Source: an uncultured Clostridia bacterium
Lineage (GTDB): Bacteria > Bacillota > Clostridia > TANB77 > CAG-508
Assembly: GCA_944386195.1 (NCBI GenBank)
Contig: CALXAD010000011.1
Location: forward strand, 1 to 50,307
DNA: 50,307 nt
Direction: 5' to 3'
Position 1 is the first letter of the stretch. Every line of letters begins with the position of its first letter. The notes below the pieces were generated by a model. That model searched no databases. It saw only the letters and a list, made by a program, of their open reading frames with translations, and was not told where the DNA came from. A program made the translations under genes and the position numbers. Below are positions 1-8,520 of the stretch, piece by piece.

Positions 1-189
1 TCTTCTAATGAAAATGCTAATAATTATATGGTTCTATTTGCTACTTTCTTTAACTTTTTAAGACCTAATTCAGCTCTTGATTATCATGTACCTGTTGAAA
101 TTCCTGAAGTTCAAGGATGCTCTAATATGCCTAATAAATGGATTGAATTAATCAATCTAAGTTATGATTACATTAGACAATATGCTTAA
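1..189 (+). CDS. C-terminal fragment of a DDE-type transposase
   Basis: An open frame enters from the left edge and ends at a TAA at 187-189, giving 62 residues. The stretch FFNFLRPNSALDYHVPVEI resembles the 'YNFIRPHSSLGGKTPAEAAG' tail of DDE transposases, where the last catalytic Glu lies just upstream (outside the window). After it come about 140 bases of A+T-rich DNA without a gene. No terminal inverted repeat can be assigned because the element extends out of view. Whether the copy is intact cannot be judged. Confidence 0.6.
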   Translation, partial: SSNENANNYMVLFATFFNFLRPNSALDYHVPVEIPEVQGCSNMPNKWIELINLSYDYIRQYA

Positions 190-329
190 AAAGTAAACTT
201 TCTTAGGTTTATTTACAATGTTTATTTTCTAATATTTTCCTTGCTTTAATATTATTTTATACTTTTTATTAATCCTATTTTTATTTCAATGTGCTATTTT
301 TTATAAATTTTTAATGTTATTTTGTTTTA

Positions 330-656
330 TTATTGTTTTTCCATAAAACTTTTCACACTATCTGAAATTATATTATCATCGATTAATTCATCTATAATAT
401 TATCTATTGTTGGATTTCTATACTTACTTTCTGTTTCTATGATAGCTAAATCAATTTGTTCACTCCAAGTAGAATATTCCGTTTCTTCTTTTGCTTTCTG
501 TGCTTGCGAAATAATACCATTATCTCCTGTTAACATTGAAATAGATACTCCTGCAAGTATTAAAAGAACAACTATAGTAATAACAAGTGCTACAAGTGTA
601 ATACCATTCTTATTACTTTCTTTAATAATTCTTAATTTTCTTTTGTTTTTCTTCAT
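330..656 (-). CDS. Type IV prepilin-like protein with class III signal peptide
   Basis: This is a 108-residue protein. A basic leader (MKKNKRKLRIIKESNKNG) is followed by ITLVALVITIVVLLILAGVS, the prepilin pattern with cleavage expected after Gly and a hydrophobic helix of about 20 residues. The mature part starts SMLTGDNGIISQAQKAKEE, a layout common in small clostridial pseudopilins. An upstream GTG at 665 overlaps the AGAGGTGG ribosome binding site, so ATG at 656 is preferred. No prepilin peptidase or assembly ATPase is nearby, so it would need machinery from elsewhere. It is divergent from an XRE regulator across a palindromic intergenic region, which suggests dedicated control. It is unrelated in sequence to the VirB2-like pilins at 47-49 kb. 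Confidence 0.75.
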   Translation of the reverse strand: MKKNKRKLRIIKESNKNGITLVALVITIVVLLILAGVSISMLTGDNGIISQAQKAKEETEYSTWSEQIDLAIIETESKYRNPTIDNIIDELIDDNIISDSVKSFMEKQ

Positions 657-672
657 CTTTTCCACCTCTCAA

Positions 673-730
673 AACTTAAACTAAAATTATTGTACTACAA
701 TATTAGTTTAAGTTCAACAATTTTAGTTTA
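673..730. promoter_or_regulatory. Nested palindromes between prepilin gene and XRE regulator (candidate operator)
   Basis: AACTTAAACTAA at 673-684 is the exact inverse of TTAGTTTAAGTT at 703-714. Between them lies the 11-bp palindrome TTGTACTACAA (690-700). A further direct half-site TTAGTTTA occurs at 723-730. The cluster fills the gap between the two divergent starts (656 and 785). XRE proteins commonly bind such palindromes and autoregulate, so binding by the neighbouring regulator is a reasonable inference, not shown. Confidence 0.5.
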
Positions 731-784
731 TTTTATTTAGAAATTTTTCATTATAAAATAATTTAATACAAAGAGGTGATTTTT

Positions 785-1117
785 TTGGATAAAATAAACT
801 ATAAAGAAATTGGAAATAGAATAAGACAAAGAAGAAAAGAATTAAAACTAACTCAAGAAAAATTATCCGAAATTCTAGAAATAACTCCTACATATATAAG
901 TGAAATCGAAAGAGGCACTGGTATTTCAAGTTTAGCTACAATAACTAAACTTTCAAAGGTTTTAAAATTAGATTTAGATTATTTAGTTTTTGGTATTTCA
1001 GATACAAATATAGATAAAACTTTTTCAAAAATATTAAATAAAATTCCAAAAGAAAATCAAAAGCTTTATATTGATATATGTGAAAATATTGCAAATACTT
1101 TTATTAATAATACATAA
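785..1117 (+). CDS. XRE-family helix-turn-helix regulator
   Basis: This is a small (110 aa) Cro/CI-type repressor. The HTH covers roughly the first 65 residues: IGNRIRQRRKELKLTQEKLS, then the recognition helix region TPTYISEIERG, then a TITKLSKVLKLDLDYLVFG tail. About 40 C-terminal residues without a known domain may serve in dimerisation. A TTG start at 785 is chosen because AAGAGGTGAT (771-780) is well spaced for it, and the in-frame GTG at 776 lies inside that ribosome binding site. It is likely to regulate itself and the divergent prepilin gene through the palindromes at 673-730; this is inferred from position. Confidence 0.85.
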   Translation: MDKINYKEIGNRIRQRRKELKLTQEKLSEILEITPTYISEIERGTGISSLATITKLSKVLKLDLDYLVFGISDTNIDKTFSKILNKIPKENQKLYIDICENIANTFINNT

Positions 1118-1140
1118 TTAAAAATATTTGATAATTTTAG

Positions 1141-1178
1141 GGACGAAAGAAATATACAAATTGTATTTTCCTTTGTCC
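1141..1178. terminator. Imperfect hairpin between convergent XRE and ypeB genes
   Basis: GGACGAAAG (1141-1149) pairs imperfectly with CTTTGTCC (1171-1178), and the A/T-rich bases inside extend the stem. It lies between two convergent genes, where a bidirectional terminator is expected, but no clear T-run follows on either side. Confidence 0.35.
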
Positions 1179-1188
1179 TCAAAACATT

Positions 1189-2565
1189 CTAACTTGCTAA
1201 TGTTCCATTTGGTGTATTTGTTATTATTAATATATCCTCTTCTCTTCCGTTTTCAGCATTTATATAAACAAGAAATTCCTTATCTTCTACTTTGCCTTTA
1301 AATTCATAACAAAGTAATTCTGTTTTCCATTCTGTAGGAATTACAGCTAACCCACTTGACGTTATTTCTAAATCAGGATTTAAATCTTTTCTTGCTTCCT
1401 CTTCTGTTATTTTTATATTGTCTAAATTTCTTTCTGTATGATTGTTCAAATAACCTGTAGTCTCAACTCCTAATATTTCTCCATTATCTAATGCTACTTT
1501 TACTTTTATTAAATCTGGATACATTATTACGTCATCTTGTTTATATGCATAATTTATTGTAACTATTCCATCTTGTTTTAAATAATATGTTTCTTCCATA
1601 TTAGGAAATCCTCTTGAATTTAAAAATTCTAATGCTTTATTATTTGCTTCTTCTTGTGTTATACTTTCTATATCTATATCTCTATTTGAATTCATATTTA
1701 CTACATGTCCACCCTTTTTAGAGATTGATATATTTACTGTTTCATCATTATTTGTTGTAATTGAAAAATCATATACAGGAATTGTAGCATTTTCTGCAAA
1801 TCCTAAACTATTTATTTCTTTTACTTTATCTTGACCCACAAACTCTTTAGCTAATTCTTGTGCTTTATTTTCATCTATATCATCACCAGTTAATCCTTTT
1901 GGCTCACTACTTGTTAAATGTTCCGAAAAAGCCCCATCATATATTAATCCAGAATATTCATGAAAATTTTCCTCTAAATTACTAAAACTTTCCTTTGAAA
2001 TGTTATCTACTTGCTGTGCAAAGGCTACTGTTCCTTTTTTAGTTAATTCTCCCCATTCAAATCTTCCACTATTTAAATCTTCTGACAATTGATTTAATGT
2101 ATTTTCTAAATCCACACTATATCCATGTAATTCTTTCAAATTATTTAAATCTTCTTCAGATAAACTTTCATTATAAATATTTTTTCTAGATAAACTATAA
2201 CTATAATCACTAACTTGATTTAAGAACTTTTCAGTATTTTCAAGTTCCTGGCTTTCTATTGGTAATCTACTTAAATATGTCTGTGCCAAATTTGCCTCTC
2301 TCCATAAATGTGTTAATGTTTCTGCTCCATGTTCTGGCGTTGATGATATTAAAGATTTTGCAAGATATGTTTCAACATTTTGAACATAATCCACCAATTC
2401 GCTAAATGCCATATTATAGCTATTTTCTGATGCTTGTCTATATTCTCGCTGTTTTTGATATAAAATAACTCCTAAAATTGCAACTACTATTAAAAGTATG
2501 CATATAACACTTAACATATGTCCTTTTTTCAATCTATTTTTCCAATCTATTAATATATTTTTCAT
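1189..2565 (-). CDS. ypeB: Germination protein YpeB
   Basis: The protein has 458 residues, the usual YpeB size. A short cytoplasmic N-terminus precedes one membrane helix (about 18-36, SVICILLIVVAILGVILY). A helical extracytoplasmic domain follows (NSYNMAFSELVDYVQNVETY, then LTHLWREANLAQTYLSRLP), and then PepSY-like repeats in the C-terminal half (for example ITQEEANNKALEFL and ITEEEARKDL). In Bacillus, YpeB is needed to place and stabilise the cortex-lytic enzyme SleB in the spore. Here it lies 17 nt downstream of sleB in the same order. The start has GAAAGGAAG upstream. Sigma-G control is expected from the family but no promoter is asserted. Confidence 0.93.
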   Translation of the reverse strand: MKNILIDWKNRLKKGHMLSVICILLIVVAILGVILYQKQREYRQASENSYNMAFSELVDYVQNVETYLAKSLISSTPEHGAETLTHLWREANLAQTYLSRLPIESQELENTEKFLNQVSDYSYSLSRKNIYNESLSEEDLNNLKELHGYSVDLENTLNQLSEDLNSGRFEWGELTKKGTVAFAQQVDNISKESFSNLEENFHEYSGLIYDGAFSEHLTSSEPKGLTGDDIDENKAQELAKEFVGQDKVKEINSLGFAENATIPVYDFSITTNNDETVNISISKKGGHVVNMNSNRDIDIESITQEEANNKALEFLNSRGFPNMEETYYLKQDGIVTINYAYKQDDVIMYPDLIKVKVALDNGEILGVETTGYLNNHTERNLDNIKITEEEARKDLNPDLEITSSGLAVIPTEWKTELLCYEFKGKVEDKEFLVYINAENGREEDILIITNTPNGTLAS

Positions 2566-2582
2566 ATTATTCTTCCTTTCTT

Positions 2583-3059
2583 TTATTTACAAAATATGTG
2601 CTTTCCTATTGTCTTTACTTGTGGTCTTGACCAAATCCATTTATTTGTTGCTGTATCTGGATTAAAATAATATATACATCCTCCTGTTGGGTCCCATCCG
2701 TTCATTGCGTCTTTTGCTGCTTTATATACACTTGACCCCTCTTCTATTGGTACATTTATTTGTCCATCTGCTACTGCTGTAAAAGCTCCACTTTGATATA
2801 TTACTCCTGCTATTGTATTAGGAAATTGTGAACTTTTTACTCTATTTAAAATAACTGCTCCTACAGCTACTTGTCCTTCATATGGCTCTCCTCTTGCTTC
2901 TCCATTTATTGCTCTTGCCATTAGTTGTAAATCAGAAGTACTTGAACTTGCTGCATAACTAACATTTAATTCTTTCTGATTATTATTTATAATAATAATT
3001 AAAGTCAGAGATAATATTAAAAATAGAAATAAAAATATTATTTTAAATATATTCTTCAA
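2583..3059 (-). CDS. sleB: Spore cortex-lytic enzyme SleB-type (hydrolase_2 domain)
   Basis: This 158-residue protein has an N-terminal signal or anchor helix (6-25) followed directly by the SleB/CwlJ catalytic domain (about 43-158). The domain shows ARAINGEARGEPYEGQ with the conserved Glu54, then VAVGAVILNRV, GCIYYFNP and a C-terminal IGKHIFC. The enzyme is expected to cleave muramic-lactam-containing cortex peptidoglycan during germination. Bacillus SleB has an additional N-terminal peptidoglycan-binding domain; this one lacks it and is about half the length. A TTG start (3057-3059) is preceded by GAGGTGG. It is paired with ypeB downstream, as in other spore formers. The role comes from the family and the pairing. 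Confidence 0.92.
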   Translation of the reverse strand: MKNIFKIIFLFLFLILSLTLIIIINNNQKELNVSYAASSSTSDLQLMARAINGEARGEPYEGQVAVGAVILNRVKSSQFPNTIAGVIYQSGAFTAVADGQINVPIEEGSSVYKAAKDAMNGWDPTGGCIYYFNPDTATNKWIWSRPQVKTIGKHIFCK

Positions 3060-3178
3060 ATTACCACCTCAATATTAATTTTTCTTATTTTGTATAAATT
3101 TCTTAAAAAATATTCCATTCTTTGAAATTTTTCTAATAATATGTTAAAATGTTTTCGAAAATAAAAAAGGAGATTCAT

Positions 3179-4309
3179 ATGAAAGTTTTAATTTTTTATG
3201 CATCATATGGTGGAGGTCACCTTAATGCTGCTAAATCAATAGAAAATTGTATTAAAAATAATTATAAAAATATAGATGTTGAAATGATTGACTGTATGAA
3301 GTATGTAAATAAAACTATAGAAAAAATAACAACTGCTGCATATAGAGAAATGGCAAAAAAGATGCCTTGGGCATGGGGTAGAATTTATTCAGATGCACAA
3401 AAAGGTCCACTTGCTCATATTACCTCAAGGTCTAATAAAATTATGGCAATTAAGTTATTACAATTATTAAGAGAAAAAAAGCCTGATTTAATAATTTCTA
3501 CACATCCTTTTGGTAGTCAAATGTGTAGTTATTTAAAAAGGAAAAATAAGATTACAGCAAAAATTGCAACTATATTAACTGATTTTGCTCCACATGACCA
3601 ATGGTTAGTAGGTCATGAATCTACTGATTATTTTTTTGTTGCACATGATAAAATGAAAGACTATTTAATTAGTAAAAATGTAGATAAAAATAGTATTTTT
3701 GTAACAGGAATTCCCATTTCTGATGGATTTAAAAAGCAATATAATAAAGATGAAATATTAAAAGAATTTAATTTATCTAAAGAGAAATTTACTGTATTAT
3801 TTTTTGGCGGTGGAGAGTTTGGACTTGGTAAAACAAGAACTTCTCAAATATTTGAGGATTTTGTTAGAGAAACCAAAATTAGTAATATTCAAATTATTGC
3901 AATTTCAGGTAAAAATTCTAAAATGAAAGCTAGTTTTGAAGAAATTGTAACAAATAATAAAGCCAAAGAAAATGTAGTAATTTTAGAATTTACAAATAAA
4001 GTTCCGGAACTTATGAGCATTTCTAATATGGTTGTTACTAAACCTGGTGGGCTTACTACTTCTGAAAGTTTAGCTTCACATCTTCCTATGGTAGTAATAA
4101 ATCCTATTCCTGGTCAGGAAGAAGAAAATGCTGAATTTTTAGAAAGTAAAGGTATTGCAGTTTGGATAAAGAAAAATGATAACAGCCAAGAAATAATTGA
4201 AAAACTTTTATCTGATAAAGAGAAATTAGAAAAAATGAAAGAAAATACTAAAATTCTTGCTAAACCTAATTCAACAGATGATATTTGTAGGATTCTATTA
4301 AATCAATAG
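3179..4309 (+). CDS. MGDG synthase/UgtP-type glycosyltransferase
   Basis: This 376-residue GT-B glycosyltransferase has the monogalactosyldiacylglycerol-synthase N-terminal half (KVLIFYASYGGGHLNAAKSI, a glycine-rich loop near residue 10, and ATILTDFAPHDQWLV near 138). The C-terminal donor-binding half contains VLFFGGGEFGLGKTR, KPGGLTTSESLA and NPIPGQEEENAEFL. Such enzymes transfer glucose or galactose from a UDP-sugar to diacylglycerol on the inner membrane face, making glycolipids and anchors for wall polymers. ATG 3179 has AAAAGGAG upstream; an in-frame ATG at 3149 has no such site. The gene is monocistronic and ends at a strong bidirectional hairpin. The exact sugar cannot be told from the sequence. 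Confidence 0.85.
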   Translation: MKVLIFYASYGGGHLNAAKSIENCIKNNYKNIDVEMIDCMKYVNKTIEKITTAAYREMAKKMPWAWGRIYSDAQKGPLAHITSRSNKIMAIKLLQLLREKKPDLIISTHPFGSQMCSYLKRKNKITAKIATILTDFAPHDQWLVGHESTDYFFVAHDKMKDYLISKNVDKNSIFVTGIPISDGFKKQYNKDEILKEFNLSKEKFTVLFFGGGEFGLGKTRTSQIFEDFVRETKISNIQIIAISGKNSKMKASFEEIVTNNKAKENVVILEFTNKVPELMSISNMVVTKPGGLTTSESLASHLPMVVINPIPGQEEENAEFLESKGIAVWIKKNDNSQEIIEKLLSDKEKLEKMKENTKILAKPNSTDDICRILLNQ

Positions 4310-4331
4310 AAATTAAAAATAAAAAATATAA

Positions 4332-4378
4332 AAACAAGATACCACTTAATAAAATAAATATTAAGTGGTATCTTGTTT
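4332..4378. terminator. Bidirectional rho-independent terminator
   Basis: An 18-bp perfect stem is formed by AACAAGATACCACTTAAT and its inverse around a loop of about 9 nt, with A-rich DNA on the left and TTGTTT on the right. It separates the convergent glycosyltransferase and recR genes and touches the recR stop codon. Confidence 0.85.
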
Positions 4379-4976
4379 ACATTTCTCTTCTTCCTTCTAA
4401 AGCCTTCGTTAATGTTATTTCATCTGTATATTCTAAATCTCCACCAACTGGAATACCATGTGCAATTCTAGTTACTTTAACTCCTAAAGGTTTTATAAGC
4501 TTAGATAAATACATTGCTGTTGCTTCTCCCTCAACTCTTGGATTTGTTGCTAAAATAACTTCTTTTACACTTCCATCCATTAGTCTTGATAATAATTCTT
4601 TTATTTTTATATCATCTGGTCCTACTCCATTCATTGGTGAAATTGAACCATGTAATACATGATATACTCCTTTAAATTCATGTGTTTTCTCCATAGCAAC
4701 AATATCTCTTACATCTTCTACGACACATATTGTACTTTGGTCCCTTTTAGGATTTGCACATATTGGACATGGGTCTGTATCTGAAATATTAAAACATTTA
4801 CTACAATATTTTAAATTCTTTTTTGCATTTACAATTGCTGATACAAACTCATTAGTTTCTTCTTCTGAACAATTAAGTATATAAAATGCAAGTCTTGCCG
4901 CTGTTTTATTTCCTATACTTGGTAATTTTTCAAAACTTTCGATTAATTTTTCTATTGATGGTGAATATAATGACAT
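4377..4976 (-). CDS. recR: Recombination mediator RecR
   Basis: The length (199 residues) is normal for RecR. The helix-hairpin-helix ([17 protein letters not shown]) is followed by a C4 zinc finger (Cys58, 61, 70, 73). A Toprim domain follows ([21 protein letters not shown], then [20 protein letters not shown]) and then a C-terminal ThrArgIleAlaHisGlyIlePro motif. RecR acts with RecO and RecF to load RecA at gaps. It is the last gene of the dnaX-ybaB-recR block, starts after GGAGGAATAAAT, and its stop codon abuts the shared terminator. Confidence 0.96.
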   Translation of the reverse strand: MSLYSPSIEKLIESFEKLPSIGNKTAARLAFYILNCSEEETNEFVSAIVNAKKNLKYCSKCFNISDTDPCPICANPKRDQSTICVVEDVRDIVAMEKTHEFKGVYHVLHGSISPMNGVGPDDIKIKELLSRLMDGSVKEVILATNPRVEGEATAMYLSKLIKPLGVKVTRIAHGIPVGGDLEYTDEITLTKALEGRREM

Positions 4977-4996
4977 ATTTATTCCTCCAGTTTATT

Positions 4997-5344
4997 TTAT
5001 AATCCTAAACCAGGAATATTATATTTTCCAAGTGATTGTGCTTGTGCTGAATCTACTTGTCTTAAAGCTTCATTAACACATGTTAAAACTAAATCTTCTA
5101 ACATTTCTACATCCTCTGGATCTACTACCTCTGGTTTTATTTTTATTTCTTTTATTGTTTTATCTCCTGATACTTTCACAGTAACAGCTCCTCCACCTGC
5201 TGATGCTTCAAATTCTTTTTCAGCAAGTTCTGCTTGTGATTTTTCCATATCAGCTTGCATTTTTTTTGCTTCTTTCATTAAACTGTTTAGATTCATTCCT
5301 CCGAATCCTCCCATTCCTCCTGGAAATCCACCTCTTTTTGACAT
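4997..5344 (-). CDS. YbaB/EbfC family nucleoid-associated protein
   Basis: The 115-residue protein has a Gly/Met-rich N-terminus ([20 protein letters not shown]) leading into the YbaB fold: a long helix ([20 protein letters not shown]), then strands around [20 protein letters not shown], then a helix with [13 protein letters not shown]. The family binds DNA as a dimer. It lies between dnaX and recR, the conserved position (yaaK in Bacillus). The ribosome binding site AAGGAGGAAT is strong. The 20-nt gap to recR and 52-nt gap to dnaX support one operon. Confidence 0.95.
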   Translation of the reverse strand: MSKRGGFPGGMGGFGGMNLNSLMKEAKKMQADMEKSQAELAEKEFEASAGGGAVTVKVSGDKTIKEIKIKPEVVDPEDVEMLEDLVLTCVNEALRQVDSAQAQSLGKYNIPGLGL

Positions 5345-5396
5345 TTTTTATTCCTCCTTTATTATTTTTATTTATTTAAATTATATATTTTTATAA

Positions 5397-7025
5397 TTAT
5401 TCAATTATATTAAATGGTATATCAGATTCATTTGCTAAATTTTGTATATCTTCTGTTTGTGAAACTTTATGTACAGTATTATTTTCATTAATATATCTTA
5501 TTTGCATTTCCTTACCACATGCCATTGATATCATATTTGATATTTCTCTGATATTTTCTGGCTTTTCTAATATTGTTTTTCCAAAAGCTGTCATACCATT
5601 TGGGAACTCAATTCCAAGTACCATATCATTTATTTCTTGAGCTTTAGTTCCTAATAAATTTGTATATAAAACGATTTTACCATTTTGTTTTAATTCATTT
5701 ACTATTTGTGGCCAATATTCATTTGCTTTACTTGAAAATGTTCTTTTAGGTTTATTTTCTTGCTTAGCAGTTATATTTGTTGGCTTAGTTTGTACATTCG
5801 TTGTCATTCTAGCATTAGGTGCTTGATTTGCATAAATATTTTGAGTAGCTGTACTTACTGCCTGCCTTGTGTTTCTAGCTCCCCCACTAGCTCTTAAATA
5901 ATTTTCTATTTTTTCAATTCTTTGCTCTAAGTTAGAACTAATATCCATTTGCTTACTACATAACTTTATCATACCTGCTTGAAATACAACTGTTTTTTGA
6001 TTTGAATATTTAATATCATTTTCTAATTCTGATAATTTATATACTAAATCAATTAATTTTTCTTTAGTTACTGCTTGTGATAAATTCTCTATATTTTTTA
6101 ATTCTTCTTCATTATAAATTTCTAGATTTTTTGTAGTCTTATATACTAATAAATCATTTGTGTATTTTATCATTTCCCATAATAAATTAGTAATATCTTT
6201 TCCTTCTTTTAAAACTTCATCTAAATTCTTTAATACTTTTTCAATATCATATTGTATTAATCCTTCTACAATACTGTGTACATAAGTAGTTTGAGGAATT
6301 CCGACTAAATCCCTTATTTTATTTTCATCTATTTTGTTTTCTCCATCTTGTATACATCTTTCTAGTATTGATAAAGCATCTCTCATTGCGCCTTCTGCAA
6401 GTACAGCAATTATTTTCATTGCTCCTTCTGTTATTTCTATATTGCTTTCCTTACATACTACTTTTAACCTTTTTATTATATCTTCATTAGAAATTCTCTT
6501 AAAATCAAATCTTTGGCATCTTGATAAAATAGTTGCTGGTAATTTTTGTGGTTCTGTTGTTGCTAAAATAAATTTAACATGTTCTGGTGGCTCTTCTAAT
6601 GTTTTTAATAATGCATTAAAAGCTCCTGTAGATAACATATGAACCTCATCTATAATATATACCCTATATTTAGCTTTTGTTGGTAAAAAATTAACCTCTT
6701 CTCTAATTGACCTTATATCTTCTACACTATTATTTGATGCGGCATCCATTTCTACAATATCTGTTAAAGAACCATTTATTGCACCTTTACAGATTTCACA
6801 TTCATTACAAGGTTCTCCATCTTTAGGATTCAAACAATTTATTGCTCTTGCTAGTACTTTTGCTGCTGATGTTTTTCCTGTTCCTCTTCCTCCATTAAAT
6901 AAATATGCATGTCCTACTCTTCCTGCTATAATTTGATTTTTTAATGTTTTTGTAATATGTTCTTGTCCAACTATTTCTGAAAATGTAAGTGGTCTAAATT
7001 TTCTATAAAGTGCTGTGTATGCCAT
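5397..7025 (-). CDS. dnaX: DNA polymerase III subunit gamma/tau
   Basis: The protein has 542 residues. The AAA+ clamp-loader module has Walker A GGRGTGKT (45-52), a C4 zinc module (Cys64, 73, 76, 79), Walker B IDEVHML, sensor 1 TTEPQKLPATI and the arginine-finger segment LSRCQRFDFKRI. Domain III follows to about 360. A low-complexity linker (about 375-435) precedes a tau-like C-terminal segment. This subunit drives loading of the sliding clamp and couples polymerase to helicase. No obvious slippery A-run for a short gamma form was noticed. It is preceded by the SRP RNA and followed by ybaB and recR, the classic Firmicutes order. Confidence 0.96.
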   Translation of the reverse strand: MAYTALYRKFRPLTFSEIVGQEHITKTLKNQIIAGRVGHAYLFNGGRGTGKTSAAKVLARAINCLNPKDGEPCNECEICKGAINGSLTDIVEMDAASNNSVEDIRSIREEVNFLPTKAKYRVYIIDEVHMLSTGAFNALLKTLEEPPEHVKFILATTEPQKLPATILSRCQRFDFKRISNEDIIKRLKVVCKESNIEITEGAMKIIAVLAEGAMRDALSILERCIQDGENKIDENKIRDLVGIPQTTYVHSIVEGLIQYDIEKVLKNLDEVLKEGKDITNLLWEMIKYTNDLLVYKTTKNLEIYNEEELKNIENLSQAVTKEKLIDLVYKLSELENDIKYSNQKTVVFQAGMIKLCSKQMDISSNLEQRIEKIENYLRASGGARNTRQAVSTATQNIYANQAPNARMTTNVQTKPTNITAKQENKPKRTFSSKANEYWPQIVNELKQNGKIVLYTNLLGTKAQEINDMVLGIEFPNGMTAFGKTILEKPENIREISNMISMACGKEMQIRYINENNTVHKVSQTEDIQNLANESDIPFNIIE

Positions 7026-7067
7026 ATTCTTTCACATCCTTTATACTATAAAAAATGGTAAATACCT

Positions 7068-7180
7068 AGAATCTTTCTATGGAAAGTATACCACATAAAG
7101 ATATCTATTTATTGCTGCTTCCTCCCGGACCTGACAAGGTTCATAGGTCTTTATTGGTTTACTCTCCATACAAAGATTCT
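7068..7180 (-). ncRNA. ffs: Signal recognition particle RNA, small bacterial type
   Basis: On the minus strand the core reads GACCTATGAACCTTGTCAGG followed by TCCGGGAGGAAGCAGCAA. The GTCAGG and GGAAGCAGC asymmetric-loop motifs bind Ffh. The outer arms AGAATCTTTGTATGG and CCATAGAAAGATTCT pair with few mismatches and define the ends (about 113 nt). It lacks the Alu domain found in the longer Bacillus RNA. The position just upstream of dnaX, with tadA further upstream, matches the scr locus of Bacillus. The ends are inferred from pairing and may be off by a few bases. Confidence 0.92.
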
Positions 7181-7237
7181 GAAAGTATATACCATGTGTA
7201 TTATATAATGAATTTCATATTTTATCAAGTAGAAGTT

Positions 7238-8005
7238 TTAATTTTTTGTTCTTTTAAATATAACATCACTAAAATCTGTTATTTCCCTAGATGTTGTTCC
7301 ATTTTCTACAATTCCTTCTACTGGTATATCATATGATAATGTCGTTTTATACTCTTTTCCGTCTTCTGTTCTTATTGTTAAATCAAATGTTATCTTTGCT
7401 TTTAAATCTTCTTCATTTACATTTGCATTTTTTAATAATTGATTTGAAGTTATTTCACTACTTGTTGATATATCAGATACATATTCTGCAACATTATTGT
7501 TTGCACATCTAAATACTACAATTCCACCTTGATTTCCTATTTTTAAATTTTTAATATCTGATTCCAAGCTTCCTTGATATTCTATACTTTGTATTTCATT
7601 TTCTGCTGTATTACTAAAAGTTCCTCCTGCTTCATCTATATTAGGTCTATAAAAATGCGTTGAACCTATTTCTTTTTGTTTTTCTACTTTTATTTGGTCA
7701 ATTAATATACTCTGAATTACCGCTTCTTCTTTATAATTACTATTTTTTTCTATGTAAATATAAATGTCATTATTTTGATTAATATCAAAAGCCCATGTTC
7801 CCGCCGTATTATCACTTTTATCAATTCCTTCTGAAGAACTAATTAATATAACTTTCGTTATATCAAATGGCATATTAGTTTCTCCTTCTACTTGGTAACG
7901 TAAAACTAGAATTCCTACTACAAATAATATAATGGCTATTATTATAATTATCATGCAAACATGAAATGACTTTCTACTTGTTAAGTATTTTAATTTTTCC
8001 TTCAC
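7238..8005 (-). CDS. Single-pass membrane protein of unknown function
   Basis: I do not recognise this 255-residue protein. A short basic N-terminus is followed by one hydrophobic helix (about 16-37, VCMIIIIIAIILFVVGILVL) and an extracytoplasmic domain of some 210 residues. That domain has alternating hydrophobic strands (for example VILISSS, DIYIYIE, IVVFRCANN, AKITFDLTIRTEDG) and is probably beta-rich. There are no cysteine pairs or catalytic motifs. GTG start at 8005 with AGGAGGAAATA upstream. It sits 15 nt downstream of tadA, so it may be co-transcribed with it, between tadA and the SRP RNA, a spot usually empty in Bacillus. Confidence 0.7.
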   Translation of the reverse strand: MKEKLKYLTSRKSFHVCMIIIIIAIILFVVGILVLRYQVEGETNMPFDITKVILISSSEGIDKSDNTAGTWAFDINQNNDIYIYIEKNSNYKEEAVIQSILIDQIKVEKQKEIGSTHFYRPNIDEAGGTFSNTAENEIQSIEYQGSLESDIKNLKIGNQGGIVVFRCANNNVAEYVSDISTSSEITSNQLLKNANVNEEDLKAKITFDLTIRTEDGKEYKTTLSYDIPVEGIVENGTTSREITDFSDVIFKRTKN

Positions 8006-8020
8006 TATTTCCTCCTAAAA

Positions 8021-8500
8021 TTAAATTTCTTTACTTGCTTTTTTTATTTTTCTTAAGTCTTTAAAGAAATTTTTTAGTATTTCTTCACACTCTTTTTGCA
8101 TAATACCTTTTTCTATTTCTACTTTATGATTAAATTTATAATCTTCAAATAAATTTAAAACAGAGCCACATGCTCCTGTTTTTTCATCTAATGTTCCTAT
8201 ATATAACTTTCGTATTCGTGCATTTATTAATGCTCCTGCACACATTGAACATGGTTCTAATGTAACATACATATCACAATTAAGTAATCTCCAACTTTGT
8301 AGTTTCCTACTTGCTTTTTGTATTGCAAGTATTTCTGCATGTTTTGTTGTATCTTGTTTGCTTTCCTTTAAATTGTGTGCCCTTGCAATTATCTTTCCAT
8401 CTTTTACTATAACTGCTCCTACTGGAATTTCTAATTTCTCATATGCTTTTTTTGCCTCTTTTAATGCTTCTTTCATGAACTTTTCTTTATTTTCTTCCAT
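8021..8500 (-). CDS. tadA: tRNA-specific adenosine-34 deaminase
   Basis: The protein has 159 residues, typical for TadA. The zinc-dependent deaminase motif is complete: HAEILAI gives His54 and catalytic Glu56, and PCSMCAGAL gives Cys84 and Cys87. The enzyme converts A34 to inosine in tRNA-Arg(ACG), which is required to read CGN codons. By family knowledge it is essential. It lies upstream of the SRP RNA and dnaX, as yaaJ does in Bacillus, and just downstream of a tRNA-Arg gene on the same strand. The C-terminus is Lys-rich and slightly extended. Confidence 0.95.
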   Translation of the reverse strand: MEENKEKFMKEALKEAKKAYEKLEIPVGAVIVKDGKIIARAHNLKESKQDTTKHAEILAIQKASRKLQSWRLLNCDMYVTLEPCSMCAGALINARIRKLYIGTLDEKTGACGSVLNLFEDYKFNHKVEIEKGIMQKECEEILKNFFKDLRKIKKASKEI

Positions 8501-8520
8501 ATTAATTTCCTTTTTAGTTT

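Noticed and set aside
322..684. 120-codon plus-strand frame opposite the prepilin gene
   Set aside because: It is antisense to a clearly recognisable prepilin sequence and has no ribosome binding site; it is a shadow frame.
7079..7336. 85-codon plus-strand frame across the SRP RNA
   Set aside because: It runs over the SRP RNA on the opposite strand, whose paired arms and loop motifs explain the sequence better.
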